DNA of 64,000 nucleotides from Rhizobium sp. TH135 (GTDB lineage: Bacteria > Pseudomonadota > Alphaproteobacteria > Rhizobiales > Rhizobiaceae): assembly GCF_002855515.1 (NCBI RefSeq), contig NZ_PKRP01000001.1, positions 186,001-250,000 of the forward strand. The letters run 5' to 3'. A model generated the notes under the pieces. That model was not told the origin of the DNA. It ran no database searches and was given only the letters and a program-made list of their open reading frames with translations. Made by a program: the position numbers and the translations under genes. How positions within the stretch are numbered: the first letter of the stretch is position 1; every line of letters begins with the position of its first letter. Positions 26,402 through 35,142 of the stretch are shown here, piece after piece.

Positions 26402-26750
26402 TGACAGCGCTCCCAAAGGCGTGACGATCGAGGGTGGGGAGCGATCGGCGAACACTCGCAACAGCGCGTGGAGCCTTTGATGCACGACGATTTTCAAAGC
26501 CCCGGATGGCAAACGCCGCCGGGGCTTTTTCGTGACCTGCGGAAGAAGCCGTATCGGCCCTGCCGCACGATCCCGCCTCCCCTCCCATCACCGGAATTCA
26601 GCAATCCATGACCTTTGTTGATGCGGCCCCGGCCATGGCTTGACCGTGCTTTGGTCCCTGCTAACGTGACGGCGCATTCAACAGATCTCGGCGCCTGCGC
26701 CGACAGCCGGGAGAATGGCCGCCCGCGACCAAAGGGCCATGGAGAACACG
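26402..26750 (+). other. 349-bp intergenic region with structured trailer
   Basis: I see no gene in this stretch. It contains an inverted repeat (GCTCCC at 26409-26414, GGGAGC at 26437-26442) close to the ArsR stop and a strong terminator at 26496-26530. Together they could be an ordinary 3' UTR or a small RNA of roughly 100 nt released from it. The rest up to 26750 holds the promoter of the aminotransferase but no clear hexamers. Confidence 0.3.
26496..26530 (+). terminator. Rho-independent terminator downstream of the ArsR gene
   Basis: AAAGCCCCGG (26496-26505) pairs with CCGGGGCTTT (26519-26528) around a 13-base loop, followed by T residues. It ends the ArsR transcript about 125 bp after its stop codon. 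Confidence 0.85.
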
Positions 26751-28079
26751 ATGTCTAACCGCCTGAATTCCACGCCGAACGACCTGCGCGCCTTCTGGAT
26801 GCCGTTCACTGCGAACCGCCAGTACAAGAAGGAGCCGCGCCTCTTCGTCGGCGCCAAGGACATGCATTACACCACCCATGACGGACGCAAGGTGCTCGAC
26901 GGCACTGCCGGCCTCTGGTGTGTGAACGCCGGTCACTGCCGTCCGCTGATCACCGAAGCGATCCGCGAACAGGCGGGTGAGCTCGATTACGCCCCGGCCT
27001 TCCAGCTCGGCCATCCCAAGGCCTTCGAACTCGCAAACCGCCTGATCGACATAGCCCCCGACAACATGGCGCATGTGCTGTACACCAATTCCGGCTCGGA
27101 ATCGGTCGAGACGGCCCTCAAGGTCGCGCTCGCCTATCAGCGCGTGAAGGGACAGGGCTCGCGCACCCGCCTGATCGGCCGCGAACGCGGCTATCACGGC
27201 GTGAATTTCGGCGGCATCTCGGTCGGCGGCATCGTCTCCAACCGCAAGATGTTCGGCACGCTGCTGACAGGCGTCGACCACATGCCGCACACCCATCTGC
27301 CGGCCAAGAACGCCTTCACCAAGGGCATGCCCGAGCATGGCGGGGACCTTGCCGACGAGCTGGAGCGCATCGTCACCCTGCATGACGCCTCGACCATCGC
27401 GGCCGTCATCGTCGAGCCGGTCTCCGGCTCCACCGGCGTCCTGATCCCGCCGAAGGGTTATCTCCAGCGCCTGCGCGAGATCTGCACGAAGCACGGCATC
27501 CTGTTGATCTTCGATGAAGTCATCACCGGTTTCGGCCGCCTCGGCGCACCGTTCGCTTCGCAGTATTTCGACGTGAAGCCCGACATCATGGTCACCGCCA
27601 AGGGCCTGACCAACGGCGTCATTCCGATGGGTGCGGTCTTTGTCACCGCCGAAATCCACGACGCCTTCATGCAGGGCCCCGATCACATGATCGAGTTCTT
27701 CCATGGCTACACCTATTCCGGCAACCCGATCGCATCTGCCGCGGCTCTCGGCACGCTCGACACCTATCGCGACGAGAACCTCTTGACCCGTGCGGCTGAA
27801 ATCGCGCCCTACTGGGAAGAGAAGCTGCATTCCCTGCGCGATTGCCCCAACGTCATCGACATCCGCAACCTCGGCCTGATCGGCGCGATCGAGCTGAAGC
27901 CGATCGACGGCGAACCGACGAAGCGCGCCTTCAACGCCTTCCTCGAAGCCTATAACGACGGCCTCTTGATCCGCACCACCGGCGACATCATCGCGCTCTC
28001 GCCGCCGCTGATCATCACCACGGAGCAGATCGACGAGCTCTTCGACAAGCTGCGCAAGGTGCTCGAGCGCAACATCTGA
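26751..28079 (+). CDS. Omega-amino acid:pyruvate aminotransferase (class III)
   Basis: A 442-residue PLP enzyme of the class III aminotransferases, closest in feel to beta-alanine:pyruvate transaminase. Motifs seen: NSGSESVETALKVA (phosphate-binding region), ERGYHGVNFGG, FDEVITGFGRLG (the Asp holding the pyridine nitrogen) and the Schiff-base Lys in MVTAKGLTNG (near residue 284). It starts FWMPFTANRQYKKEPR, typical of this subgroup. The ATG at 26751 has GGAGAAC before it; two earlier in-frame ATGs (26715, 26739) lack this. Exact amine donor unknown. A strong terminator follows. Confidence 0.9.
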   Translation: MSNRLNSTPNDLRAFWMPFTANRQYKKEPRLFVGAKDMHYTTHDGRKVLDGTAGLWCVNAGHCRPLITEAIREQAGELDYAPAFQLGHPKAFELANRLIDIAPDNMAHVLYTNSGSESVETALKVALAYQRVKGQGSRTRLIGRERGYHGVNFGGISVGGIVSNRKMFGTLLTGVDHMPHTHLPAKNAFTKGMPEHGGDLADELERIVTLHDASTIAAVIVEPVSGSTGVLIPPKGYLQRLREICTKHGILLIFDEVITGFGRLGAPFASQYFDVKPDIMVTAKGLTNGVIPMGAVFVTAEIHDAFMQGPDHMIEFFHGYTYSGNPIASAAALGTLDTYRDENLLTRAAEIAPYWEEKLHSLRDCPNVIDIRNLGLIGAIELKPIDGEPTKRAFNAFLEAYNDGLLIRTTGDIIALSPPLIITTEQIDELFDKLRKVLERNI

Positions 28080-28100
28080 ACCGAGCCTCCGCTCACAGAG

Positions 28101-28130
28101 AAAGGCGGCCCTCACCGGCCGCCTTTTTTT
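28101..28130 (+). terminator. Rho-independent terminator of the aminotransferase gene
   Basis: A perfect 10-bp stem, AAAGGCGGCC (28101-28110) with GGCCGCCTTT (28117-28126), is followed by a run of T, 21 bp after the stop codon. Confidence 0.92.
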
Positions 28131-28333
28131 CGTAGCTTGCGCGAAGCTGACCATGCGCGCCGGCCTCGCTTGTCGACCGATTAGGCATCGCTTATTGTCG
28201 AGGGAATCGCACGTTCGATCCTGGCGCAGATGACCGCGAAAGGCCCGACCGACGACACAGGCACATCCGCAACCGTCATCACCGACATCACGTCGCGAAG
28301 GCCGCAAGCGGATCAGGTCCCGGGAGGAAATCC

Positions 28334-28603
28334 GTGGTCGACCTCTTCAAGCGCATGTTCGGTAAAGAAGCGTCCCCCCAAATGTCAGCCACGCCGGCTC
28401 CTGTCGAACCGGCAGTCCATGCAGCCGCCCGCGCTGACGAAGCGCGTCTCGCTGCCCGCCGCGCCCAGATCAGCAATGATCTCTTCGAACTGCAGCAGAT
28501 CGCCATGGCCGAGCTCGCCTTGCGCCGCGAGCAGGATGCCGCTGCTGCCAAGGCAGGCTTCGAGGCGGAAGACGGCGTCGGCGGACGCGTGCTGACCGTC
28601 TGA
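28334..28603 (+). CDS. Small helical protein, paralogue of 31968-32336
   Basis: The protein has 89 residues and a GTG start supported by GGGAGGAAAT five bases upstream. It has no signal peptide or membrane span. An Ala/Pro-rich N-terminus leads into a helix (AARRAQISNDLFELQQIAMAE) and an acidic C-terminus ending GGRVLTV. The same plan (AARQSQINHDIEERRRTMLEE, ending GDRTLIV) is found in the protein at 31968-32336. Function unknown; I do not recognise the family. It stands alone between the aminotransferase and the LivJ gene. Confidence 0.65.
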   Translation: MVDLFKRMFGKEASPQMSATPAPVEPAVHAAARADEARLAARRAQISNDLFELQQIAMAELALRREQDAAAAKAGFEAEDGVGGRVLTV

Positions 28604-28641
28604 CCTTATCGCCTGAACATCTATCAAACCGCTCTTACAAA

Positions 28642-28730
28642 GCTGTGGCGTCTTCGCACACCACAGCATCGGGTCTTTTGCTGCCCTTCGTTTTTGGCTA
28701 AAGCCATGCCGGGGAGCAACAAAAGAACCC
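28642..28730 (+). promoter_or_regulatory. Structured 5' leader of the LivJ-like gene
   Basis: Two hairpins lie in series before the binding-protein gene. The first is GCTGTGG/CCACAGC (28642-28667). The second is long and imperfect: GGGTCTTTTGCTGCCC (28671-28686) against GGGGAGCAACAAAAGAACCC (28711-28730), with an inner TGGC-TAAA-GCCA hairpin (28695-28706). The ribosome site AAGGAGCAGGAC follows. It could be an attenuator, an RNA-stability element or a target of small RNAs; rhizobial AbcR RNAs are known to repress liv-type binding-protein mRNAs. Confidence 0.45.
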
Positions 28731-28782
28731 GAATGGCGTTCAAATCGACTGAGATCGATCGCGCCGACCCAAGGAGCAGGAC

Positions 28783-29889
28783 ATGAAATTTCAACTTCTC
28801 GCCAGTGCGGCGCTTGCAGCACTGATCGCCACCGCCCCCGCTGCCCGTGCCGAAATCGTGCTCGGCCTGATGGCTCCGCTGACCGGCCCGCTGGCAGCCG
28901 TCGGCGCGCAGATCAAGAATGGCGCCGAAACCGCCGTTGAAGAAATCAACAAGAAGGGTGGCATCAACGGCGAACAGGTAAGCCTGAAGATCGCCGATGA
29001 CGCCGGCGAACCGAAGCAGGGCGTTTCCGCTGCTAACCAGCTCGTCGGTGAAGGCGTGCGCTTCGTCGTCGGCCCAGTCACCTCGGGCGTCGCCGTCCCC
29101 GCCTCCAGCGTTCTCGCCGAAAACGGCGTGTTGATGGTCACCCCGACCGCAACCGCACCTGATCTCACTGCCCGTGGCCTGACGACGGTTCTGCGCACCT
29201 GTGGCCGCGACGACCAGCAGGCCGATGTTGCCGCCAAGTTCGTGCTGGGCGCTTACAAGGACAAGAAGATCGCGATCCTCGACGACAAGGGCCAGTACGG
29301 CAAGGGTCTCGCCGATGCCTTCAAGGCAGCCCTGAACGCCGGTGGCGTCACCGAAGTCTTCAAGGATTCGCTGACCGCCGGCGAAAAGGATTTCGGCGCG
29401 CTCATCACCCGTCTGAAGTCGGAAGGCGTCGAAGTCATCTATTTCGGTGGCTACCACCCGGAAGCCGGCCTCATGGTCCGCCAAATGAAGGATGCAGGTC
29501 TTTCTGCCCAGCTGATCGCCGGTGACGGCCTTTCAAACAACGAATACGTCACGATCGGTGGCGACGCTGCCGAAGGCACGATCTTTACCAATGCGGCCGA
29601 CGCCCTGAAGAATGCCGACAGCAAGGCCGCCGTCGACGCGCTCGCCGCCAAGAACATCCCGGCAGAAGCCTTCACGCTGAACACCTATGCCGCCGTCGAA
29701 GTCATCGCCGCCGGCATCACCAAGGCCGGAAGCACTGACGACGCCGAAGCCGTAGCCGCAGCTCTCAAGGACGGCTCGGAAATCCCGACCGCCATCGGCA
29801 AGCTGACCTATGGCGAAACCGGCGATCTGACCTCGCAGAGCTTCGCCGTCTACAAGTGGGAAGCCGGCAAGACGGTTTCGGCTGAGTAA
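28783..29889 (+). CDS. Branched-chain amino acid ABC transporter substrate-binding protein (LivJ/LivK-like)
   Basis: The protein has 368 residues: a signal peptide ([23 protein letters not shown]) and a two-lobed Leu/Ile/Val-binding fold ([65 protein letters not shown]). Typical of high-affinity branched-chain amino acid uptake; the permease and ATPase genes are not in the window, as is common in rhizobia, where livK-type genes stand apart. A structured leader precedes it and a terminator follows. Confidence 0.92.
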   Translation: MKFQLLASAALAALIATAPAARAEIVLGLMAPLTGPLAAVGAQIKNGAETAVEEINKKGGINGEQVSLKIADDAGEPKQGVSAANQLVGEGVRFVVGPVTSGVAVPASSVLAENGVLMVTPTATAPDLTARGLTTVLRTCGRDDQQADVAAKFVLGAYKDKKIAILDDKGQYGKGLADAFKAALNAGGVTEVFKDSLTAGEKDFGALITRLKSEGVEVIYFGGYHPEAGLMVRQMKDAGLSAQLIAGDGLSNNEYVTIGGDAAEGTIFTNAADALKNADSKAAVDALAAKNIPAEAFTLNTYAAVEVIAAGITKAGSTDDAEAVAAALKDGSEIPTAIGKLTYGETGDLTSQSFAVYKWEAGKTVSAE

Positions 29890-29911
29890 GGCTTGGCAAT
29901 CGCTGAAATGC

Positions 29912-29941
29912 AAAAGGCGGCCCACAAGGGTCGCCTTTTTT
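29912..29941 (+). terminator. Rho-independent terminator of the LivJ-like gene
   Basis: AAAAGGCGGCCC pairs with GGGTCGCCTTTT across an ACAA loop and runs into T residues, 23 bp after the stop codon. Confidence 0.9.
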
Positions 29942-29968
29942 GTTTGTGCGGAAGGTTTGGATGATCAG

Positions 29969-30077
29969 CCCTCATCCTGAGGTGGGAGCAAAGTGACCCT
30001 CGAAGGACGAGGGCCGGTGGCGGGGCCTGGGCCTAGATCCTTCGAGGCCTGCTACGCAGGCACCTCAGGATGAGGGG
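29969..30077. repeat. RIME-like intergenic palindromic repeat
   Basis: A 109-bp element with 16-bp perfect outer arms (CCCTCATCCTGAGGTG at 29969-29984 and its complement at 30061-30076) and an inner pair (CCTCGAAGGA at 29998-30007, TCCTTCGAGG at 30038-30047). Size, two nested palindromes and intergenic position fit the Rhizobium-specific intergenic mosaic elements (RIME), which occur in many copies in these genomes. It lies between the LivJ terminator and the 3' end of the SDR gene. Confidence 0.7.
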
Positions 30078-30092
30078 ACACCACGGCGCCAT

Positions 30093-30770
30093 TCACTCCG
30101 CATAGATCATCTTCCGCGACATGCCGCCATCAAGCGTCAGCACCTCTCCGGTCACGAAGCCTGCGCTCGCCAGATAGAGCACGGCCTTGGCGACATCCTC
30201 AGGCCTGCCGACGCGGCCGACCGGGTGCTGGGCGTGGTCTTCCGGTCTGAGATCCGTATCGCGGGTGATCCAGCCGGGCGCAATGCCGTTCACCCGGATC
30301 TTCGGGCCGAGACTGACAGCGAGCGCATGAGTCAACCCGAAGAGACCGCCTTTCGACGCCGCATAGGCTTCCGTGTTCTTTTCCGACATGAAGGCACGGG
30401 TGGAGAGCACGTTGACGATCGAGGCCCCCTCGCCCATCAGCGGCACGGCAGCGCGTGTCATCAGAAATGCGGCGGTCAGGTGACTGTCGGTCACCATCCG
30501 CCACTGGTCCAGCGAGAGATCGGTGATCGGCCCGAAATCGGGGCTGGCGATGCCGGCATTGTTGACGAGAAGATCGAGGCTCTCCCAGCCGAGTTCGGCG
30601 AACCCTGCTGCAACGGCGGCCTCGTCCGAGACATCGCAGAGAAAAGAGCGTATGCCAGCCGGCGCCTGCCGGATATCGAAGCAAGCGACCTCGTAATCGG
30701 CCATCTGAAGGGCGGTGCAGAGTTCTGCGCCGATGAGGCCGGCGCCACCTGTGACGATTGCGTGTTTCAT
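30093..30770 (-). CDS. Short-chain dehydrogenase/reductase
   Basis: A 225-residue SDR with cofactor motif VTGGAGLIGAELC (residues 6-18), LVNNAGIASPD, an active-site Ser region (VNVLSTRAF) and the catalytic YAASKGG; the C-terminus has VTGEVLTLDGGMSRKM. An acidic residue after the second strand (CFDIRQ) suggests NAD preference. The substrate cannot be told. It begins 42 bp before the start-side end of the DCC protein gene's stop, on the same strand, so the two may be co-transcribed. Confidence 0.88.
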   Translation of the reverse strand: MKHAIVTGGAGLIGAELCTALQMADYEVACFDIRQAPAGIRSFLCDVSDEAAVAAGFAELGWESLDLLVNNAGIASPDFGPITDLSLDQWRMVTDSHLTAAFLMTRAAVPLMGEGASIVNVLSTRAFMSEKNTEAYAASKGGLFGLTHALAVSLGPKIRVNGIAPGWITRDTDLRPEDHAQHPVGRVGRPEDVAKAVLYLASAGFVTGEVLTLDGGMSRKMIYAE

Positions 30771-30812
30771 GAGCCCTCAACGGCGGCGGACGGGGAAAGT
30801 TTCAGCCAAGCC

Positions 30813-31226
30813 CTACAGCAGCCGATCGCGATATTCCGGCGCGGGCAACCAGCAGCTCTCGCGCCTGCCGAAAATCCGGTAACGATTGCGCGCGATCAGC
30901 AGATAGAGCGGATCGCGGATTGCACGCGGTATCAGCCGGAAGACGGTGAGCGCCTTCCATGGCCAGCCGAGGCCGCCATAGATCGAGAGAACCGCATCGC
31001 TGTCGCGCAGCATATGCTCGCCATCAACCACGATGATGCTGTCCGGATTGGTGGGATCGATGCCGAAGCGGCGATAGAGGGCAGAGCCAACCTCACCCTG
31101 CATCGATGCGAGACGAAAGCGCTTCTTGCGGTCGTTTAACAGAACGAATTGCGCATTGGCCGAGCAGAGGATGCATTCGGCGTCAAAAAGAATGATCGGG
31201 CCGGCGGTGTCGGGCTTGGCGTCCAT
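30813..31226 (-). CDS. DCC-family thiol-disulfide oxidoreductase-like protein (DUF393)
   Basis: A 137-residue protein beginning ILFDAECILCSANAQFV, which carries the DxxCxxC motif naming the DCC family (YuxK-like), a thioredoxin-related fold. It also has SIIVVDGEHMLRDSDAVLSIYGGLGWPW, the second family block. The role is probably redox, but no partner is known. Confidence 0.88.
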   Translation of the reverse strand: MDAKPDTAGPIILFDAECILCSANAQFVLLNDRKKRFRLASMQGEVGSALYRRFGIDPTNPDSIIVVDGEHMLRDSDAVLSIYGGLGWPWKALTVFRLIPRAIRDPLYLLIARNRYRIFGRRESCWLPAPEYRDRLL

Positions 31227-31353
31227 GGTTTAAAGCTAGGCTTTCGGACCCATCGCTTCAATGGGACAAAGCGTCCTTTCGACCAAGGCAGGTCGTGACA
31301 GACCGAATTGAAGGAATAGGATGGAGAAGCTTGCAGAGCCGAAGCGAGGATCG

Positions 31354-31758
31354 ATGATGAAGAAGGGTTACAAGGACTTGCTGGCGGAAGCCGAGGCGAT
31401 GGTCGAGGCGGTGGATATAACCGAGGCCGCCCGCCTGCACGGCCGCGATAATGTCGTCTTCGTCGATCTGCGCGACCCACGCGAGCGAGAGCGGGAAGGC
31501 ACGATCGCAGAGGCCTTTTCCTGCCCGCGCGGTATGCTGGAATTCTGGATCGATCCGGAAAGCCCCTATCACAAGCCTGTTTTCGCCGAAGACAAGCTCT
31601 TCCTCTTCTACTGCGCCAGCGGCTGGCGCTCGGCACTCGCCACGAAAACCGCCCTGGAGATGGGGCTTGAAAATGTCTGCCATCTCGAAGGCGGCTTCAC
31701 CGCCTGGCGGGATCAAGGGCTGCATGTGGAACCGGTAGTGGTGAAGGCGAAGGGGTGA
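31354..31758 (+). CDS. Rhodanese-domain sulfurtransferase
   Basis: The protein has 134 residues and a single rhodanese domain with VVFVDLRDPRERERE, the active-site loop CASGWRS (Cys near residue 88) and the closing LEGGFTAWRDQGL. It transfers sulfane sulfur to acceptors such as cyanide or a protein thiol. The ATG at 31354 is preceded by GAGGATCG; an in-frame ATG at 31321 is less likely. It is divergent from the DCC gene. Confidence 0.9.
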   Translation: MMKKGYKDLLAEAEAMVEAVDITEAARLHGRDNVVFVDLRDPREREREGTIAEAFSCPRGMLEFWIDPESPYHKPVFAEDKLFLFYCASGWRSALATKTALEMGLENVCHLEGGFTAWRDQGLHVEPVVVKAKG

Positions 31759-31967
31759 GCATTACCCCTCCGGCGGGCGGTCCCGGCGGCAATCGCTTGA
31801 ACCCAGGGGAAAACACCCCATGTAAGCTGTGACAGTCGCACGACTTCAACCGCTGAGCATGATGCCCACCCGGTGAGGTCGATGAAGTGCAACAGTCCGC
31901 CGGTGCCGTGTCGATGACATCAAGTCGTCGACACCGGACCCCGGACCGGTCTCGTCAGGAGACATTC

Positions 31968-32336
31968 ATGGTCGAACGGATCAGCCGCATTTCCCGCAGT
32001 GACGCCACCTCCCCGACAGACGTCAGTCACACCCTGAACATAGGCTCGGACGCCGACAATGCCTGGGTCGCAGCGCGCCAGTCGCAGATCAACCACGACA
32101 TCGAGGAGCGACGCAGGACGATGTTGGAGGAGAAGGCGGAGCACGGCACGCTCGACGACGAGCAAGCCGGCAACATGCACGGACCACCATCGGATCCAAG
32201 CGTGGAGACCTCAGGCACGGATGAGACAGCTGAAAGCGGCGCTGAAGAACCACGCCTCTCGGGCGAAAGCGAGCGCATCGGCACCCAGAACTTTGACGAG
32301 GACACACCCTTCGGCGACCGCACCCTGATCGTCTGA
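31968..32336 (+). CDS. Small acidic protein, paralogue of 28334-28603
   Basis: The protein has 122 residues, with AGGAGAC before the ATG. It is hydrophilic and acidic, with a probably disordered middle (GPPSDPSVETSGTDETAESG). The helix AARQSQINHDIEERRRTMLEE and the C-terminus FGDRTLIV repeat the plan of the 89-residue protein 3.6 kb upstream. Function unknown. A hairpin (GTGTCGATGAC at 31908-31918 with GTCGTCGACAC at 31924-31934) lies in its leader. The first in-frame start, at 31887, lacks a ribosome site. Confidence 0.65.
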   Translation: MVERISRISRSDATSPTDVSHTLNIGSDADNAWVAARQSQINHDIEERRRTMLEEKAEHGTLDDEQAGNMHGPPSDPSVETSGTDETAESGAEEPRLSGESERIGTQNFDEDTPFGDRTLIV

Positions 32337-32436
32337 AGCGGCCATCCGCATGCGCGGTGAACCTGCACCTCGACACATCTGCGTCGCACTTTGCCGGCAA
32401 TCACTCTAGACTGCCGCAAACAGACGAGGATGACCC

Positions 32437-33306
32437 ATGCCCCAGACGATTCGCATCGCCAACGCAGAGCTTGCCGTCGAAGTCTCGACGCTGGGCGCCG
32501 AGATGCAGTCGCTGAAGACGGCGGATGGCCGCGACTGGCTATGGAATGGTAATACCACATGGTGGACGGGTCGCTCGCCGATCCTCTTTCCGATCGTCGG
32601 CAAGGCACCGGGGGACCGATTGGCAATCAACGGCACGACCTATCCGATGGCCCAGCACGGCATTGCCCGCCGGCGCGAATTTGCAATCGTCGAGCAAACG
32701 ACAGCCTTATGCCGTCACGAACTGGTCTCCACCGACGAGACCCGCGAGGTCTATCCCTTCGACTTCCGCCTGACGCTGGAGCATCGCCTCGACCAAAGCC
32801 GCCTCTCGGTAACGGCCGCGGTGGAAAACACCGGCGACAATCTGCTGCCCTTCGGCCTTGGCTTCCACCCGGCCTTCCTCTGGCCGTTGCCCGGCGCAGA
32901 CGGCAAGGCTCACCACGTTACCCTCGACAACGGCGCCGAACCCGGCGTCATCCAGCTCGAAGCCGGCCTGATCGGCGAGACGCTGCCCACCTCACCCTTC
33001 AAGGTGGGACGACTGGAGCTCGCCCACAACCTGTTCGACAACGACGCGCTGATCTTCCCGGAAGGCGCCGGCAACGCGCTCACCTTCGGTGCAGACGGCG
33101 GCCCCTCGCTCCATTTCACATTCGAGAACCTGCCCAATATCGCGCTCTGGCAGAAGCCCGGCGCGCCCTTCCTCTGCGTCGAGCCCTGGCACGGGATGGC
33201 GGCGCATGCCGGCGGCACGGCAGAGCTGGTGGAGCGGCCCTATACGGTGGCGCTGCCGGCTGGCGACACCATGCGCTTCGGCTTCAACGTGGAAGTCAAG
33301 GGATAA
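32437..33306 (+). CDS. Aldose 1-epimerase family protein (LacX-like)
   Basis: The protein has 289 residues of the galactose mutarotase-like fold: STLGAEMQSLKTADGRDWLWNG at the N-terminus, YPMAQHGIARRREF (His), FGLGFHPAFLWPL (His) and VEPWHGMA near the C-terminus. It interconverts sugar anomers; the LacX-type subgroup often acts on phosphorylated or unknown sugars. The methyltransferase gene starts 11 bp later. Confidence 0.85.
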   Translation: MPQTIRIANAELAVEVSTLGAEMQSLKTADGRDWLWNGNTTWWTGRSPILFPIVGKAPGDRLAINGTTYPMAQHGIARRREFAIVEQTTALCRHELVSTDETREVYPFDFRLTLEHRLDQSRLSVTAAVENTGDNLLPFGLGFHPAFLWPLPGADGKAHHVTLDNGAEPGVIQLEAGLIGETLPTSPFKVGRLELAHNLFDNDALIFPEGAGNALTFGADGGPSLHFTFENLPNIALWQKPGAPFLCVEPWHGMAAHAGGTAELVERPYTVALPAGDTMRFGFNVEVKG

Positions 33307-33316
33307 GGAAAGGGCC

Positions 33317-33760
33317 ATGCCGGTCAAGGCATCCAGGCGTCTGACTGAGATTGCGGAGGCCCTGCCGCTTCATCCCGGCATGCGCGTGCTGGAAATCGGC
33401 TGCGGGCCAGGCGTACTCGCAAGGCTCCTCGTCGAGCGCATGCAAGGCGAGGCCTTCGTGCTTGGCATCGACCGGTCGGCGAGCGCGATCGCCATGGCGA
33501 CCGCATCTGTCCCGCAGGCGCCTTATCCCACCGCCCTTGCCTTCCGGCAGTCCGAAGCCGAGCACTTCACGCTTGCGGATGATGAAGCCCCATTCGATCT
33601 CGCCATCGCCATCCGTGTCGGAGCTTTCGATGGGCGCCACCCCGAGGCCGGCCGGCTGGCACTACCACGTGTTCGCGCGGCGCTTACCTCAAAGGCGTTG
33701 CTCCTCATCGACGGCGGCAATCCGCTGCGTGAAGTAACGCTCGACATGGCCGGTGGATAA
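33317..33760 (+). CDS. Class I SAM-dependent methyltransferase, small
   Basis: The protein has 147 residues with the SAM-binding motif VLEIGCGPGVLARLL (near residue 22) and the acidic loop LGIDRSASAIAMA. It stops after the fifth strand (KALLLIDGGNP), so it has little beyond the cofactor fold and is short for the superfamily. It follows the aldose epimerase gene by 11 bp and is probably co-transcribed with it. Substrate unknown. Confidence 0.8.
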   Translation: MPVKASRRLTEIAEALPLHPGMRVLEIGCGPGVLARLLVERMQGEAFVLGIDRSASAIAMATASVPQAPYPTALAFRQSEAEHFTLADDEAPFDLAIAIRVGAFDGRHPEAGRLALPRVRAALTSKALLLIDGGNPLREVTLDMAGG

Positions 33761-33898
33761 CCATGCCAAAACATACTCTACCACTTTGATAGAAAACAAT
33801 TCTCCGCCGACTAGGAAGCCCGCCAAGTGCGCCCCTTGCCGATACCTGCCCTTCGGCTACTCTCCTCAGGTGGATGTCCACGTGGAGAGGGTAGAAAC

Positions 33899-34711
33899 AT
33901 GTGCAATCATTGCGTGATCGAGAATGTGAAGCAGAACATGCTGTCGCGGCGCTCGCTGTTCAAGGGCATGGCGTTTGCGGGCGCAGCCGTGGCCGCCGGC
34001 GGTATGGCCAAGCCGGTGCTGGCGCAACAAAGCGCGAGCAAGGTGGTCGACCTGACCCACGCCTATGACGAGACCTTCCCGACCTTCGACGGCAAACCGG
34101 GCATTGAGTACGAATGGGCCGTGGAATTTGCCGGCAACGGCTATCAGCTGCACAAGCTGACGATCTTCGAACATACGGGCACGCATATCGACGCGCCCTT
34201 CCACTTCAGCGCCGATGGCAAGAGCGTCGACCAGATCGAACCGCAGCAACTGGTCGCGCCGCTCGCCATCATCGACATCACCGATCGCGCCAAAGACGAC
34301 GCGAACGCGACGGTTGAGGCTGCCGATGTCGAAGCCTGGATCAGCGCCAATGGCGAGATCCCGAAGGGCGCTGTTGTGGCGCTGCGCTCCGGCTGGGCAA
34401 AGAAGGTGACCGATCCCTCCTTCCGCAATGACGGCGAAGGCAAGTTCGCCTTCCCGGGCTTTGCCAAGTCAGCGACAGACCTGCTGGCGACCCTCGACGT
34501 CGCGGCGATCGGCGTGGACAGCCTCTCGCTCGACCCCGGCAATTCGGCCGATTTCGCCGTACACAACAGCTGGCTGCCGGGCGGTCGCTACGGCATCGAA
34601 TGCCTCAACAACCTGGAGGAGCTGCCGGTCACGGGCGCGACGATCATCGTCGGCGCACCCAAGCACAAGCGCGGCACCGGCGGGCCTGCCCGCATCCTGG
34701 CGCTGGTCTGA
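33899..34711 (+). CDS. Tat-exported cyclase-family protein (kynurenine formamidase-like)
   Basis: The protein has 270 residues. A twin-arginine signal (SRRSLFKGMAFAGAAVAAGG) ends near PVLAQ (about residue 43). The mature part has the cyclase/formamidase metal motif HTGTHIDAPFHF and a late LPGGRYGIECLNNL block. The family hydrolyses amides or lactones at a divalent metal. The N-terminus before the RR, MCNHCVIENVKQN, has a CxxC and is longer than most Tat leaders; the ATG at 33899 is chosen over one 13 codons later because GAGAGGGT lies upstream. The AhpD-like gene follows after 14 bp. Confidence 0.85.
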   Translation: MCNHCVIENVKQNMLSRRSLFKGMAFAGAAVAAGGMAKPVLAQQSASKVVDLTHAYDETFPTFDGKPGIEYEWAVEFAGNGYQLHKLTIFEHTGTHIDAPFHFSADGKSVDQIEPQQLVAPLAIIDITDRAKDDANATVEAADVEAWISANGEIPKGAVVALRSGWAKKVTDPSFRNDGEGKFAFPGFAKSATDLLATLDVAAIGVDSLSLDPGNSADFAVHNSWLPGGRYGIECLNNLEELPVTGATIIVGAPKHKRGTGGPARILALV

Positions 34712-34725
34712 GGGCGGGCGTTACG

Positions 34726-35142
34726 ATGGCAGTTCTTCCCCTGTTGAACGATGAGGAGGCGAGCGCGGAAGCGCTTGCCGTCTTCGACGACATCCGCAAG
34801 AAACGCGGCACGAATTACGTCAACAACTTCTGGCGAGCGCTCGCCCATGATCCAGACGAGCTGAACTCCGTCTGGAACCGGCTGCAGACGGTGATGGCGC
34901 CAGGAGCCCTCGATCCGCTGGTGAAGGAGCTGATCTACATCGCGGTCTCGGCGACGAACGGCTGCGCCTACTGCGTCCACTCCCACACCGCCTCCGCCAA
35001 GGCGAAGGGCATGACGCCCGAGATGCATGCCGAGCTCTTGCAGGTCGTCGCCATGGCGAGCCGCACCAATGCGCTGGCGATGGCACTCGGTGTGCCTGTC
35101 GATGAACGCTTCGAGGCAGAGGTGCAGGCGAAAGGGCAGTAG
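34726..35142 (+). CDS. Carboxymuconolactone decarboxylase / AhpD-like protein
   Basis: A 138-residue all-helical protein with the AhpD redox motif [18 protein letters not shown] (CxxC and His near residues 85-90). Members are alkylhydroperoxidase-type thiol enzymes or decarboxylases; the CxxCxxxH arrangement favours the peroxidase-related group. It lies 14 bp after the exported cyclase, with which it probably forms an operon, although the compartments differ. Confidence 0.88.
   Translation: MAVLPLLNDEEASAEALAVFDDIRKKRGTNYVNNFWRALAHDPDELNSVWNRLQTVMAPGALDPLVKELIYIAVSATNGCAYCVHSHTASAKAKGMTPEMHAELLQVVAMASRTNALAMALGVPVDERFEAEVQAKGQ

Noticed and set aside
26661-28307. 548-residue ORF on the minus strand
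   Set aside because: Antisense to the aminotransferase gene; no recognisable domain.
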